A stretch of DNA of 64,000 nucleotides from Flavobacterium sp. 11 (GTDB taxonomy: Bacteria > Bacteroidota > Bacteroidia > Flavobacteriales > Flavobacteriaceae), in assembly GCF_002754315.1 (NCBI RefSeq), contig NZ_PEFE01000001.1, forward strand, positions 2,294,001 to 2,358,000. Reading direction: 5' to 3'. The notes under the pieces are model-generated. The model made no database searches. It was not told the origin of the DNA and was given only the letters and a program-made list of their open reading frames with translations. This document shows, piece by piece, positions 44,666 through 56,780 of this stretch. The position numbers and the translations under genes were made by a program. Positions within the stretch are counted from its first letter, which is position 1. Every line of letters starts with the position of its first letter.

Positions 44666-45361
44666 CTATGAAAAGGCAAGTGCTTTTACTAAATCTTCTT
44701 TTTTATGTCGGCTTAAAGGAATTTTTGTAACTCCAATTTCGGCAAATTTACTGTTGAAACGTTCTACTTTATCAATGTTGATAATATAGGACTTGTGTAC
44801 ACGTACAAATTTTTCTTTTGATAAGTCATTTTCAAAAGATTTCATGGTAGAGAGTACCAGATTGCTGTCTTCCTCTGTAACTACTCTTACGTAATCACCA
44901 AAAGCTTCAATCCATTTTATTTTAGAAGTAAATATTTTCAATTTTTTCAAATTGCTTTTAATGAAAATATGTTCTCCTTCTTCTTCTTTGTTTTCTTTTT
45001 TAAGTAGATGTAAATCAATAGCTCTTTTTACCGAAGCGTTGAATCTGTCGATTGCAATTGGTTTTTGAAGGTAGTCCGTAGCATCATAATCAAACGCTTT
45101 CATAGCATACTCAGCTTTTGAGGTTATGAAAATAATTTGAGGTTTTACTTTTAAACCATCCAAAAAGTCAAAGCCGCTAATTACCGGCATTTCGATGTCC
45201 AAAAAGATAAGGTCTACATTGTGTATAGACATACAGCTTCTGGCTTCGATTGCATTAGAAAAATCACCGATTAAGTGTAAATTTTGATGATTATTAACTA
45301 ACTTTGCGATAATCATTCTTTGAATAGAACTATCATCTACTACAACACAGTTTAGTTTCAT
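44666..45361 (-). CDS. LytTR family response regulator
   Basis: The 231-residue protein has an N-terminal receiver domain (VVVDDSS acidic pocket; phosphoacceptor Asp55 in IFLDIEMP; Lys in QKPIAIDRF) and a C-terminal LytTR DNA-binding domain (IKWIEAFGDYVRVVTE, VRVHKSYIINIDKV, IPLSRHKKEDLVKAL). It should bind DNA direct repeats when phosphorylated by a LytS-like kinase. No kinase gene is adjacent, and the nearest kinase in the window, at 23.6 kb, is of a different kind. It is divergent from rpsF. Confidence 0.93.
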   Translation of the reverse strand: MKLNCVVVDDSSIQRMIIAKLVNNHQNLHLIGDFSNAIEARSCMSIHNVDLIFLDIEMPVISGFDFLDGLKVKPQIIFITSKAEYAMKAFDYDATDYLQKPIAIDRFNASVKRAIDLHLLKKENKEEEGEHIFIKSNLKKLKIFTSKIKWIEAFGDYVRVVTEEDSNLVLSTMKSFENDLSKEKFVRVHKSYIINIDKVERFNSKFAEIGVTKIPLSRHKKEDLVKALAFS

Positions 45362-45467
45362 AATTTTAGTATTTTAGATTTGGCTGAGTAAATATATTAC
45401 TTTTTTATTTAAAAAAAACTAATTGGGCGGATTTTTTTACCTTACGTCGAATAAAATGAAATAAGAC

Positions 45468-45497
45468 TTGTTTAATCAGATTAATTGATTACTTTTG
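45468..45497 (+). promoter_or_regulatory. Promoter of the rpsF-rpsR-rplI operon
   Basis: TTG (45468-45470) and TACTTTTG (45490-45497) match both Bacteroidota boxes with a 19-base spacer. The leader is only about 22 bases, so a classical S6:S18-binding leader RNA does not fit upstream of rpsF. Confidence 0.75.
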
Positions 45498-45526
45498 CAC
45501 CCAAAATAACAAATAAATATATATTT

Positions 45527-45868
45527 ATGAATCATTATGAAACTGTTTTCATTTTAAATCCCGTTTTATCTGAAGTTCAGGTAAAGGAAACAGTAAGCAA
45601 ATTTGAAGATTTTCTTACTAGTAGAGGAGCAGAAATGGTATCTAAAGAAGACTGGGGTCTTAAAAAGATGGCTTACGAAATCCAAAACAAGAAAAGTGGT
45701 TTTTACCATTTGTTCGAATTTAAAGTATCAGGAGAAGTTCTTATCGCTTTTGAAACTGAATTTAGACGTGACGAAAGAGTTATGCGTTTCTTAACTGTAA
45801 GTCTTGACAAACATGCTATCTCTTGGGCTGAAAGAAGAAGAGCAAAACTTAAATCTCAAAAAGCTTAA
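45527..45868 (+). CDS. rpsF: Small ribosomal subunit protein bS6
   Basis: bS6 is a 30S platform protein that binds as a dimer with bS18. From the ATG at 45527 it has 113 residues: [15 protein letters not shown] at the start, the [22 protein letters not shown] core, and [15 protein letters not shown], followed by a basic tail. A longer frame from 45485 would include the promoter box and is rejected. It is the first gene of an operon with rpsR (5 bases downstream) and rplI. Confidence 0.97.
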   Translation: MNHYETVFILNPVLSEVQVKETVSKFEDFLTSRGAEMVSKEDWGLKKMAYEIQNKKSGFYHLFEFKVSGEVLIAFETEFRRDERVMRFLTVSLDKHAISWAERRRAKLKSQKA

Positions 45869-45873
45869 TTATC

Positions 45874-46170
45874 ATGGCAACATTACAACAATCTGCTTCA
45901 GGAAAAAAAGACGGGGATATCAGATATCTTACGCCTTTGAACATAGAAACTAACAAAACTAAAAAGTATTGTCGTTTCAAAAAATCAGGTATCAAATATA
46001 TTGACTATAAAGATGCTGATTTCTTATTGAAATTCGTAAACGAGCAAGGGAAAATTCTTCCTCGTCGTTTAACAGGTACTTCATTGAAATACCAAAGAAA
46101 AGTGTCTGTAGCTGTAAAAAGAGCGCGTCACTTAGCTTTAATGCCATATGTGGCAGATTTACTAAAATAA
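45874..46170 (+). CDS. rpsR: Small ribosomal subunit protein bS18
   Basis: bS18 forms the platform heterodimer with bS6. The 98-residue protein has a short N-terminal extension, [18 protein letters not shown], and the signature [34 protein letters not shown] near the C-terminus (here given as a region, residues about 57-90). No ssb or priB gene lies between rpsF and rpsR, unlike the E. coli and Firmicutes arrangements. Confidence 0.97.
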   Translation: MATLQQSASGKKDGDIRYLTPLNIETNKTKKYCRFKKSGIKYIDYKDADFLLKFVNEQGKILPRRLTGTSLKYQRKVSVAVKRARHLALMPYVADLLK

Positions 46171-46179
46171 TAATTAAAA

Positions 46180-46236
46180 CTCAGTTGTTGGTTTTCTGAG
46201 ACATGAAACCTAACTTCTATAACAAAGGACAACAAC
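46180..46236 (+). promoter_or_regulatory. Possible structured RNA leader controlling rplI
   Basis: GTTGTTG (46184-46190) is perfectly complementary to CAACAAC (46230-46236), the bases directly before the rplI ATG. The overlapping GTTGGTTT (46187-46194) can instead pair with AAACC-T-AAC (46206-46214), and CTCAG (46180-46184) with CTGAG (46196-46200). The pairings exclude or knot with each other, as in autoregulated ribosomal protein leaders. This rests on hand folding alone. Confidence 0.35.
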
Positions 46237-46677
46237 ATGGAACTTATATTAAGACAAGACGTTCAAAATTTAGGATTTAAAGATGATATTGTAACGGTAA
46301 AAAATGGTTACGGTCGTAACTTTTTGATCCCTCAAGGTCATGCACATTTAGCAACATCTTCTGCAAAGAAAGTATTAGCTGAAAACCTAAAACAAAGAGC
46401 GCACAAAGAAGCTAAAGTTGTAGCAGATGCAAAAGCATTAGCTGAAGCTTTGAAAGCTATCGAAATTAAAATCTTTGCAAAAGCAGGTGGTGAAAAATTA
46501 TTCGGTTCAATCACGAATATTGATATCGCTGAATCTTTAGCTAAAGGTGGACAACAAATCGAAAGAAAATTCATTACTAGCGGAATCGTTAAACGTACTG
46601 GTAAATATACTGCTAGTGTTCGTTTACACAGAGATGTTATCGTTGAATTAGACTACGAAATCGTTGCTGAAAAATAA
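46237..46677 (+). CDS. rplI: Large ribosomal subunit protein bL9
   Basis: bL9 binds 23S rRNA at the base of the L1 stalk and reaches across the ribosome with a long helix. The 146-residue protein shows the N-terminal domain MELILRQDVQNLGFKDDIVTVKNGYGRNFLIP, read here as several family motifs (the LGxKxDxVxVxxGYxRNxLxP pattern), a connecting helix rich in Ala and Lys, and the C-terminal domain with KLFGSIT and TGKYTASVRLH. It ends the rpsF operon at a strong terminator. Sixty-six bases separate it from rpsR, more than between the other two genes. Confidence 0.97.
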   Translation: MELILRQDVQNLGFKDDIVTVKNGYGRNFLIPQGHAHLATSSAKKVLAENLKQRAHKEAKVVADAKALAEALKAIEIKIFAKAGGEKLFGSITNIDIAESLAKGGQQIERKFITSGIVKRTGKYTASVRLHRDVIVELDYEIVAEK

Positions 46678-46707
46678 CATTTGGTTAACATTTTGTTAAT
46701 AAAATAT

Positions 46708-46739
46708 AAAAATCACTCTTAGGAGTGATTTTTTTTTTT
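46708..46739 (+). terminator. Terminator of the rpsF operon
   Basis: AATCACTC (46711-46718) pairs with GAGTGATT (46723-46730) around the loop TTAG, extended by A/T pairs and ending in a T run. Confidence 0.88.
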
Positions 46740-46777
46740 GTCTAATTTTGACCCACAAATAACACATATTCAAACAA

Positions 46778-49700
46778 ATGAAAAAAATTATTACATTATT
46801 ACTAATCTTTAGTAGTTTTTACTCAGTCATTGGGCAAACGACTACTTCTAGTATTAAAGGGATTGTTAAAAGTTCTAATAATGAGACGCTTCCCGGAGCA
46901 ACAGTATTGGCAGTTCATACTCCAACAGGATCTAAGTATTCCGCTTTATCGAATGAAGATGGAAGATTCAGTATCTTGAACATGAGAATTGGTGGTCCAT
47001 ATAAAATTACAGTAACTTTTGTAGGTTATCAAAGTGAAGAATTCAATGATGTTTACCTTGATTTAGGTAAAGTATTCAGTTTAGATGTTCTTTTAAAAGA
47101 TGAAAGTCAGAAATTAGAAGAAGTAAAAGTTGTTGGAACCAAAAATAAAGTTTTTCAAAGTGGAAGAACTGGTGCAGAAACAACAATTGGACGTAGAGAA
47201 TTATCTGCATTACCTTCTATTTCAAGATCAGCCGATGATTTTACCCGTTTAGAGCCAACTGCAAGTGGAGGTTCTTTTGGAGGAAGAAATGATCAGTACA
47301 ATAATTATTCATTAAATGGTGCAATATTCAATAATCCTTTCGGATTAGATGCTGCAACTCCTGGTGGACAAACTGGTTCTCAGCCAATTTCATTGGATGC
47401 AATCGAACAAATTCAAGTGGCGACTGCTCCTTATGATGTTACTTTATCTGGTTTTACTGGAGCTTCTGTGAATGCAGTTACTAAATCCGGTTCAAATGAG
47501 TTTCATGGTACAGCTTATGCTTTCTATAGAAATCAAGACATGACGGGTAATAAAATAAAAGGAGAAAAGATATTTGTGCCTTCATTAGAGCAAACACAAG
47601 CAGGTTTTAGTGTTGGTGGACCAATTATTAAAAATAAATTATTCTTCTTTACCAATTTTGAAATTGACGAAAGAAGTGATTTTGGGTCAAACTTTGTGGC
47701 TAATAACGGTGATGCTGTTACAGGTGTTAACGAATCAAGAGTTTTAGAGACAGATTTGATCAATGTTTCAAATGCGTTGTCTTCATTAGGATATAATACG
47801 GGTGCTTATCAAGGTTTCTCTCATAATTCAAATTCAAGAAAAGGAATTGTAAAATTAGATTGGAATATTGATGATAATAATAAATTAGCCGTTATTTATA
47901 ACTTTTTGGATGCTTCCAAAGACAAACCGGCTCACCCGTCAGCTTTAGGATTTAGAGGTCCGAATGCTTCTACTTTGCAATTTCAAAATTCAGGATATCA
48001 AATCAATAATAAATTGAGTTCTTTCTTGTTAGAGTTGAACTCTAAGATTAATGAAAAAGTATCTAATAAATTACAGGCTGGTTACACGCATTTTGATGAC
48101 TTTAGAAATCCATTTTCTTCACCGGCTCCAGTAATTAATATTCAAGACGGAGCAGGATCAAATTATATTATTGCAGGGCATGAGCCATTTTCTATCAATA
48201 ATACATTAGATCAAAAAGTTTTTCAAATTACAGATAACTTAAATTATACTGTAGGGAATCACTCTTTTACTTTTGGTGCATCATTTGAAAAATTTCAATT
48301 TCAGAATTCATTTAACTTAGCTGGTTATGATAATTTTGGTAATCCTAATGGTTATGCAGGAACTTTTTATACACCATATTCAAATGTAGCAGCATTTTTA
48401 GCTGATGCAGCTAAGCCTTTTGCAACAAGTATAATTGCTCAGAATTTACTTTATGCGCAAAATCAATTTGAAGCTAAAAACTCTTTTGGAGTAGGAGAAG
48501 ATAATGGATGGAAATTATCAGAATTAAACGTAGGTCAAGTTGCATTCTACATGCAGGATGACTGGAGTGTTAACGATAATTTTAAACTGTCTTTTGGTTT
48601 AAGAGCAGATAAACCATTGTATTTTAATACAGCTGATTTGATTCAAAAGTATATTGATACAGATAATGGTGCTACGAGAAATAATGCGACTCAGTATTAT
48701 GACCCGGAAACAGGAAATCAAGTTCCTTTAATATCAACAAAATTACCAAGTGATAAATTACTTTGGTCTCCAAGACTTGGATTTAACTGGGACGTTAATG
48801 GAAATAAAACTACACAAATTCGTGGAGGAACCGGAATTTTTACAGGAAGAATTCCTTTTGTTTGGTTAGGAAATCAAGTGAGCGGTGCTGATGATAGTTT
48901 TTTCCAAATTATGGATCCAGATTATAAATGGCCGCAAGTATGGAGAACAAGTTTAGGTGTTGACCATAAATTTGAAAGCAATTACATTGTCACTGTTGAC
49001 ATGTCTTATAACAAAGATATCAATGGAGTTCACGTGCAAAACTGGGGTTTAAGAACGCCTTCAGGAACTCTTGCAGGTGTTGATAACAGGTTAATTTATG
49101 ACAATGCTTCTGATAAGCAAAGTAACAGTGCTTACGTAATGACAAATTCTGATAAAGGAAGTGCATTTAACTCTTCTATCAAAGTACAAAAGAATTTTGA
49201 TAACGGATTGTTCGCAAGTTTAGCGTATAACTATTTGAAATCTCAAGATGTGAATTCAATTGAGGCGGAAATTACAGGTGATGCTTTCGCTTTTAACCCA
49301 GCCTTAGGAAACGTAAATAATGCCGTTTTATCTGATTCTAAATATGGAGATACACACCGTTTTATTGGTGTAGCTTCAAAAAAATGGAAATATGGTAATG
49401 ACAAATGGGCGACTACTGTATCTACTTTCTTTGAATATGCTCAAGGAGGTCGTTTTAACTATATTTATGGTGGAGACATCAACAATGATGGGTCAGGAAC
49501 AAACGATTTGATTTATATTCCAACAACTGCTGAAATCAGTGCTATGGCTTTTTCTGGAGCAGGACAAGGAGCGGCTTTTGATGCATTTATCAGTCAAGAT
49601 GATTATTTGAATGAAAGAAGAGGTCAGTATGCAGAGCGTTACGGAGCTTTATCTCCATGGAGAGGGAAATGGGATCTTAAAGTAATGCAAGATTATAACT

Positions 49701-49957
49701 TTAAAGTTTCTTCTGCTTCTACTAAAACAAACACTATTCAATTTAGTATCGATGTATTGAATTTAGGAAATTTGATTAATTCTGATTGGGGATTGGTTCA
49801 AGTACCAACAAGTGTTCAACCAATTGGTGTATCTGTAGATCAAACTACAAAAATACCAACATACACTTTTAACGGAACTCAAACTAAAACGTTCAACTAT
49901 GATGCAAGTTTATTGTCAAGATGGCAAGCACAGTTTGGAGTTAGATATATTTTCTAA
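46778..49957 (+). CDS. Oar-type TonB-dependent outer-membrane receptor
   Basis: The 1059-residue protein has a signal peptide (IITLLLIFSSFYSVIGQ), a carboxypeptidase-regulatory-like domain (about 22-110, SSIKGIVKSSNNETLPGATV), a short plug (EVKVVGTKNKVF, SADDFTRLEPTASGGSFGG, DAIEQIQVATAPYDVTLSGFTGASVNAVTKSG) and a large barrel ending QAQFGVRYIF. The FTGASVNAVTKSGSNEFHGTAYAF stretch is typical of Oar-like receptors, first known for protein export or surface adhesion roles rather than glycan uptake. There is no SusD partner nearby. The substrate is unknown. The gene is flanked by terminators and stands alone. Confidence 0.92.
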   Translation: MKKIITLLLIFSSFYSVIGQTTTSSIKGIVKSSNNETLPGATVLAVHTPTGSKYSALSNEDGRFSILNMRIGGPYKITVTFVGYQSEEFNDVYLDLGKVFSLDVLLKDESQKLEEVKVVGTKNKVFQSGRTGAETTIGRRELSALPSISRSADDFTRLEPTASGGSFGGRNDQYNNYSLNGAIFNNPFGLDAATPGGQTGSQPISLDAIEQIQVATAPYDVTLSGFTGASVNAVTKSGSNEFHGTAYAFYRNQDMTGNKIKGEKIFVPSLEQTQAGFSVGGPIIKNKLFFFTNFEIDERSDFGSNFVANNGDAVTGVNESRVLETDLINVSNALSSLGYNTGAYQGFSHNSNSRKGIVKLDWNIDDNNKLAVIYNFLDASKDKPAHPSALGFRGPNASTLQFQNSGYQINNKLSSFLLELNSKINEKVSNKLQAGYTHFDDFRNPFSSPAPVINIQDGAGSNYIIAGHEPFSINNTLDQKVFQITDNLNYTVGNHSFTFGASFEKFQFQNSFNLAGYDNFGNPNGYAGTFYTPYSNVAAFLADAAKPFATSIIAQNLLYAQNQFEAKNSFGVGEDNGWKLSELNVGQVAFYMQDDWSVNDNFKLSFGLRADKPLYFNTADLIQKYIDTDNGATRNNATQYYDPETGNQVPLISTKLPSDKLLWSPRLGFNWDVNGNKTTQIRGGTGIFTGRIPFVWLGNQVSGADDSFFQIMDPDYKWPQVWRTSLGVDHKFESNYIVTVDMSYNKDINGVHVQNWGLRTPSGTLAGVDNRLIYDNASDKQSNSAYVMTNSDKGSAFNSSIKVQKNFDNGLFASLAYNYLKSQDVNSIEAEITGDAFAFNPALGNVNNAVLSDSKYGDTHRFIGVASKKWKYGNDKWATTVSTFFEYAQGGRFNYIYGGDINNDGSGTNDLIYIPTTAEISAMAFSGAGQGAAFDAFISQDDYLNERRGQYAERYGALSPWRGKWDLKVMQDYNFKVSSASTKTNTIQFSIDVLNLGNLINSDWGLVQVPTSVQPIGVSVDQTTKIPTYTFNGTQTKTFNYDASLLSRWQAQFGVRYIF

Positions 49958-49983
49958 AAAAAAGATAAAAATAGATTAAATTT

Positions 49984-50011
49984 GCCCTCTCATTTGAGAG
50001 GGCTTTTTTTT
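49984..50011 (+). terminator. Terminator of the TonB receptor gene
   Basis: GCCCTCTC (49984-49991) pairs perfectly with GAGAGGGC (49996-50003) around ATTT, followed by eight T. Confidence 0.92.
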
Positions 50012-50066
50012 GATTTAAAAATTTCAAAAGAGAGTTAAGACAAAAGTTAAATATTAAAATACAATA

Positions 50067-50540
50067 ATGAAATACTCAAGATTGACAAAAGAACAATTTG
50101 AAGAATTGAATCAGGAATTCAGTACTTTTTTAGCAACTCAAGCAATTGATAAAGCAGAGTGGGATAAAATAAAAGCTGAAAAACCAGAAGTTGCCGAACA
50201 AGAATTAGACGTTTTTTCTGATTTAATTTGGGAAGGAGTTCTTTCGAAAGCAACGTATTTAGAACATTTTTCTAAAAATCATATTTTCCTTTTTCATTGT
50301 TTTGATACCCATGTTCAATCTATAGTTTTAAAATCATTGGTTCCTGAAGTGGATTTTTTAACTAAAGATGGATTGCAATGGCTTAGCGATAATATGTTTA
50401 CGGATACTATTGAAATGAAAGTAGGGAAAAAAGAGTTTACGGATGAGCGTAATGCTTCCATTTTTGAATTGATACAGCAAGGTTCGTTTTTGAGCGACGG
50501 CCTTTTATACCAGCAAATAAATACTATTATAGCATCCTAA
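50067..50540 (+). CDS. DUF6495-like protein of unknown function
   Basis: The 157-residue soluble protein has no signal peptide. Its start, MKYSRLTKEQFEELNQEFSTF, and the long acidic helices (KAEWDKIKAEKPEVAEQELDVF), together with an HCFDTHVQSIVL segment near residue 85, match a small family seen only in Flavobacteria and relatives as far as I recall. No catalytic motif is recognisable. It is followed by a large hairpin and then ligA. Confidence 0.75.
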   Translation: MKYSRLTKEQFEELNQEFSTFLATQAIDKAEWDKIKAEKPEVAEQELDVFSDLIWEGVLSKATYLEHFSKNHIFLFHCFDTHVQSIVLKSLVPEVDFLTKDGLQWLSDNMFTDTIEMKVGKKEFTDERNASIFELIQQGSFLSDGLLYQQINTIIAS

Positions 50541-50560
50541 TTGTATTGCTATTTATTTTT

Positions 50561-53329
<2,769 letters not shown>

Positions 53330-53340
<11 letters not shown>

Positions 53341-54241
53341 TCGATTTCCCTTCAAATGCTTTAGCTTTATCGTTATCCAGATAAAAATCAATTCTTCCCA
53401 GATTTATACCGTAACAACCCACTTGATTTACAAGAACTTCTTTACCGGCAAGGTTTTTTACAACAGTAGGTTTCTCTAGAAAAGTATGTGTATGTCCACC
53501 AATAATCAAATCAATGTCTTGTGTTAGTTCCGCTAATTTCAAATCACATATTTTATTGGGTTCGTCTCTGTATTTATAGCCTAAATGCGACAAGCAAATC
53601 ACTAAATCACACTTTTGTTCTTTCTTTAAAATCCGAACCATATCTTGAGCCGTTTCGACTGGATTGTTGTAAACGGTTTCTTTGTACATTCCTTTATCAA
53701 CTAATCCTTCAAGCTCTATTCCAAGTCCAAAAACACCCACTTTAATACCATTTTTGTTGAATATTTTATACGGTTTTACAAAACCATCCATCACGGTGTT
53801 TTTAAAATCGTAGTTGGCAGATAGGAACTCAAATTTAGCATGTGGCATTTGCGCATGCAAACCTTCAACACCGTTATCAAAATCGTGATTTCCTATCGTA
53901 GAAGCATCATATTGCATCATGCTCATTAACTTGAATTCTAACTCTCCACCATAATAATTAAAATAAGGCGTTCCTTGAAAAATATCGCCTGCATCCAGTA
54001 ATAATACATTTGGATTCTCTTTTCGAATCGTTTCAATCAAGGCTGCTCTTCGTGCCACGCCACCCATATTTGCATTTCTGGGATGATCCGCAGGAAATGG
54101 ATCAATGTAACTGTGCACATCATTCGTATGTAAAATAGTAAGATGTCTTTTTTGTGAAGATTCAAAGCTGCTTAATGATAAACCTAAACTTAGTAAAGCT
54201 GAACTCGCAGCTGTTTTTTCTATAAATTCTCTTCTTTTCAT
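53330..54241 (-). CDS. Exported metallophosphatase, N-terminal half of a 5'-nucleotidase
   Basis: The 303-residue protein has a Tat-type signal (MKRREFIEKTAASSALLSLG, with the twin Arg at 3-4) and a calcineurin-like phosphatase domain with every metal ligand: HTNDVHSYID, DAGDIFQGTPYFN, IGNHDFDNG, CLSHLG and IGGHTHTF. It corresponds to the catalytic domain of UshA-type 5'-nucleotidases but stops before the C-terminal specificity domain, which is encoded separately by the gene immediately upstream in the same direction. The two proteins presumably work together in the periplasm. Confidence 0.92.
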
Positions 54242-54268
54242 TTTATATTTATTTTTAATCCAATTGCC

Positions 54269-54289
54269 ATTGCGAGGAACGAAGCAATC
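54269..54289. repeat. Widespread ATTGCGAGGAACGAAGCAAT repeat
   Basis: ATTGC and GCAAT close an imperfect palindrome. This sequence is a well-known interspersed repeat found in many unrelated bacterial phyla. Here it abuts the structured element at 54291. Confidence 0.65.
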
Positions 54290-54290
54290 A

Positions 54291-54374
54291 GGAGCTATTT
54301 CCCGCTTTTCGTTGCAATATTTTTTATCGAGAAAAACGATAAAAAATGATTTTCACTTCACTCGGGGCTAGGGC
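54291..54374 (-). ncRNA. Dispersed structured element, copy C (Flavo-1-like?)
   Basis: Read on the minus strand it starts GCCCTAGCCCCGAGTGAAGT and ends AGCGGGAAATAGCTCC. The middle forms a long AT-rich hairpin (ATTTTTTATCG pairing with CGATAAAAAAT). Its ends match copies at 26701-26784 and 41634-41693 while the hairpin differs. It lies in the gap between the two 5'-nucleotidase genes in their direction of transcription. Flavo-1 identity is from memory. Confidence 0.55.
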
Positions 54375-54411
54375 TTTATGTTTTCTAAAACTATTTTGTT
54401 ATTCAAATTAC

Positions 54412-55191
54412 TTATTCAACCGTAATTCTAACATCATTTATCACAGGAATTGTATCTACTTCTTTAAAATAATCAATAAGAATATTTCGTAGTTTATAGT
54501 CTAAATCAAATTTCTGAACCCCTTTTTTAAAGAAATTCATATTGTCACCACCATTAGACAAATAATCATTGGTTCCTACGTAATAAATAGTCTCTTTTTG
54601 AACAGGTTTCCCTTGTACTAATATGTTTTTTGGAAGATTATTTTTGTCAATGGTAAAAGTTATTCCAGCGAGAGGATGTGGTTTTTTTTCGGCGATAAAA
54701 TAATCGACCATTTCAAGAATTTGCTCTCCTTTTAAAGCAATTACAACCAAACTATTTTCAAAAGGCATAATTTCAAAAGCCGTTCGTGCTGTTACATTTC
54801 CTTTTGGAAGTATGGAACGAATTCCCCCGCTATTGAGTAAGCAAATATCAATGTTCTTTTTTTCTCTCGCTTGAAACACAGTGTTTCCTTTCATTAAAGT
54901 AACATCAGCCATCAAATTACCAATTGTAGTTTGCCATTTCCCAGTGCTTTTGTCTAATGTTTCCGGACAATACGCTAGAACGCTGTCTAAATCTTTATTG
55001 ATGTGTTCTCTGTAAGGTTTGATAAAATTTTCAATTTGAGGGACTTGAATTTCCTTTTCGGTGATTGGAATTCGTTTGCCTTCTATCTTAGTAACGTAGT
55101 AATTTTGTTTGCTGCAGGAAGCAACAAAAAAAAATGTTAAGAATATAACAAAAAGTTTAGAAACATCGTTATACTTTTTTAGATTTACCAT
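54412..55191 (-). CDS. 5'-nucleotidase C-terminal domain lipoprotein
   Basis: The 259-residue protein has a lipoprotein signal (VIFLTFFFVASCSKQN, Cys near 26) and a single UshA-type C-terminal substrate-binding domain: NLMADVTLMKG, CLLNSGGIRSILPKGNVT, FENSLVVIALKGEQILEMV and YYVGTNDYLSNGGDNMNFF. These residues bind the nucleoside base and ribose. No metal centre is present, so alone it cannot hydrolyse phosphate; the partner is the metallophosphatase encoded downstream. The domain order on the operon (C-terminal part first) is reversed relative to the fused enzyme. Confidence 0.9.
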   Translation of the reverse strand: MVNLKKYNDVSKLFVIFLTFFFVASCSKQNYYVTKIEGKRIPITEKEIQVPQIENFIKPYREHINKDLDSVLAYCPETLDKSTGKWQTTIGNLMADVTLMKGNTVFQAREKKNIDICLLNSGGIRSILPKGNVTARTAFEIMPFENSLVVIALKGEQILEMVDYFIAEKKPHPLAGITFTIDKNNLPKNILVQGKPVQKETIYYVGTNDYLSNGGDNMNFFKKGVQKFDLDYKLRNILIDYFKEVDTIPVINDVRITVE

Positions 55192-55238
55192 TTTAAATGC
55201 GACTTAATTAATTAATTTTGTAATCAAGTAAAAGTAAT

Positions 55239-55757
55239 ATGTTTTTGAATTATATAAAGGATTTTTTTGTAAAAAAAACATTAAAAAAAAGCTTTCAAAA
55301 TTTAAAAAATATTGAGTCAGTTAATGTTGTAAAAACAATTGGTTTACTGGTTGATGCCACTCGTTTTGCTGAAACGGAATTATTAATTCAACAGCTCATA
55401 GCAAACGGAATTGCACCAGAAAATATAACAACAATTGTATACAGAGATAAACTTAAAAAAACAGTAGAGCGAACATATCCTGTATTTAATTCAGGAGATT
55501 TAAATTGGAATGGAGAAATTTCTTCTTCGGAAGTAAATGATTTTGTCACTGAAAAATTTGATTTGTTAATCAGTTATTACGACATAGAAAAAGCAATTTT
55601 ATTAAAAATCACTCATATTTCAAAAGCGCAATTTAAAGTTGGTTTTTCATCAATAGACAAAAGACTAAATCATTTTATGATTAAAACAGATGTCGATAAT
55701 TATACACTTTTTGTAAGTGAGCTATTCAAATATTTAAAAATATTAAACAAAATATAA
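55239..55757 (+). CDS. DUF6913-like cytoplasmic protein of unknown function
   Basis: The 172-residue protein begins with a basic, helical segment ([17 protein letters not shown]) and contains an alpha/beta part ([70 protein letters not shown]) that looks like a small Rossmann-like fold. I know no function. It lies 7 bases before dapA, so it is part of that transcript. A -7-like box TAATTTTG lies at 55213-55220. Confidence 0.78.
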   Translation: MFLNYIKDFFVKKTLKKSFQNLKNIESVNVVKTIGLLVDATRFAETELLIQQLIANGIAPENITTIVYRDKLKKTVERTYPVFNSGDLNWNGEISSSEVNDFVTEKFDLLISYYDIEKAILLKITHISKAQFKVGFSSIDKRLNHFMIKTDVDNYTLFVSELFKYLKILNKI

Positions 55758-55764
55758 ATCTAAT

Positions 55765-56652
55765 ATGCAATCATTAATAGGTACTGGTGTTGCTCTTGTA
55801 ACCCCGTTTAAAGAAGATTTTTCAATTGACACCGAAGCATTAAAAAGAATTGTGAATTTTTCAATCGACGGAGGAATTGAATATCTTGTAGTCTTGGGTA
55901 CAACTGCCGAAAATGCAACATTGTCTTCAGAAGAAAAAGAATTAGTTATTAGTACCGTAATCGAAGCTAATAATGGAAGTTTGCCATTGGTGCTTGGAGT
56001 AGGAGGAAACAATACTTTAAGAGTAGTAGAAGAGTTGAAAACAAGAGATTTGTCTGCATTTACAGCAATATTATCGGTTTCTCCGTATTATAATAAACCT
56101 ACACAAGAAGGTATTTACCAGCATTTTAAAGCTGTAGCCGAAGCATCACCAATTCCAGTTATTTTATATAATGTTCCAGGAAGAACAGCCAGCAATATGT
56201 TGCCTTCAACCGTTATCCGTTTGGCTAATGATTTTGAAAATGTCGTAGCCATAAAAGAAGCTGCCGGTGATATTGTTCAAGCGATGCAATTGCTGAAAGA
56301 TAAACCAAAAGATTTTCTGGTAATTTCAGGAGATGATATGATCGCTTTGCCAATGGTTTTAGCAGGAGGATCAGGCGTTATATCTGTAATTGGACAAGGT
56401 TTTCCTAAAGAATTTTCTGAAATGATTCGATTAGGATTGAATCGTAAAGTGGACGAAGCATTCAAATCACAATACCTTTTAGCAGATTGTATTGATATGA
56501 TTTTTGAACAAGGAAATCCAGCAGGAATCAAACAAGTGTTTCTATCACTGGGAATTTCAGAAAACACAGTACGTTTACCATTAGTAAAAGTAGATGATTC
56601 ATTAGCAGAAAGAATTGATCAATTTGTCAAAAAAGTCAATAAACAAGGATAA
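55765..56652 (+). CDS. dapA: 4-hydroxy-tetrahydrodipicolinate synthase
   Basis: DapA condenses pyruvate and aspartate semialdehyde in the lysine/diaminopimelate pathway, needed for peptidoglycan. The 295-residue barrel shows [28 protein letters not shown], the Tyr of [26 protein letters not shown] and the Schiff-base Lys (VAIKEAAGD, near residue 164), then [21 protein letters not shown]. All catalytic residues are intact. It follows the DUF6913-like gene closely. bamD downstream has its own promoter. Confidence 0.97.
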   Translation: MQSLIGTGVALVTPFKEDFSIDTEALKRIVNFSIDGGIEYLVVLGTTAENATLSSEEKELVISTVIEANNGSLPLVLGVGGNNTLRVVEELKTRDLSAFTAILSVSPYYNKPTQEGIYQHFKAVAEASPIPVILYNVPGRTASNMLPSTVIRLANDFENVVAIKEAAGDIVQAMQLLKDKPKDFLVISGDDMIALPMVLAGGSGVISVIGQGFPKEFSEMIRLGLNRKVDEAFKSQYLLADCIDMIFEQGNPAGIKQVFLSLGISENTVRLPLVKVDDSLAERIDQFVKKVNKQG

Positions 56653-56684
56653 AAAAAGAGTCTTTTTTTAAACAAAAAATATAT

Positions 56685-56715
56685 TTTGAAGTCGCTAAAT
56701 TAATAACTAAATTTG
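56685..56715 (+). promoter_or_regulatory. Promoter of bamD-rpoZ-coaBC
   Basis: TTTG (56685-56688) and TAAATTTG (56708-56715) match both Bacteroidota boxes with a 19-base spacer. It lies 66 bases before the bamD ATG and just after the dapA stop. Confidence 0.75.
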
Positions 56716-56780
56716 CCACCGAAACTTCGGTATGATTTTATGGGTTGTTTCAACCAAGAAATCATAAAAAAAGTAAAAAA

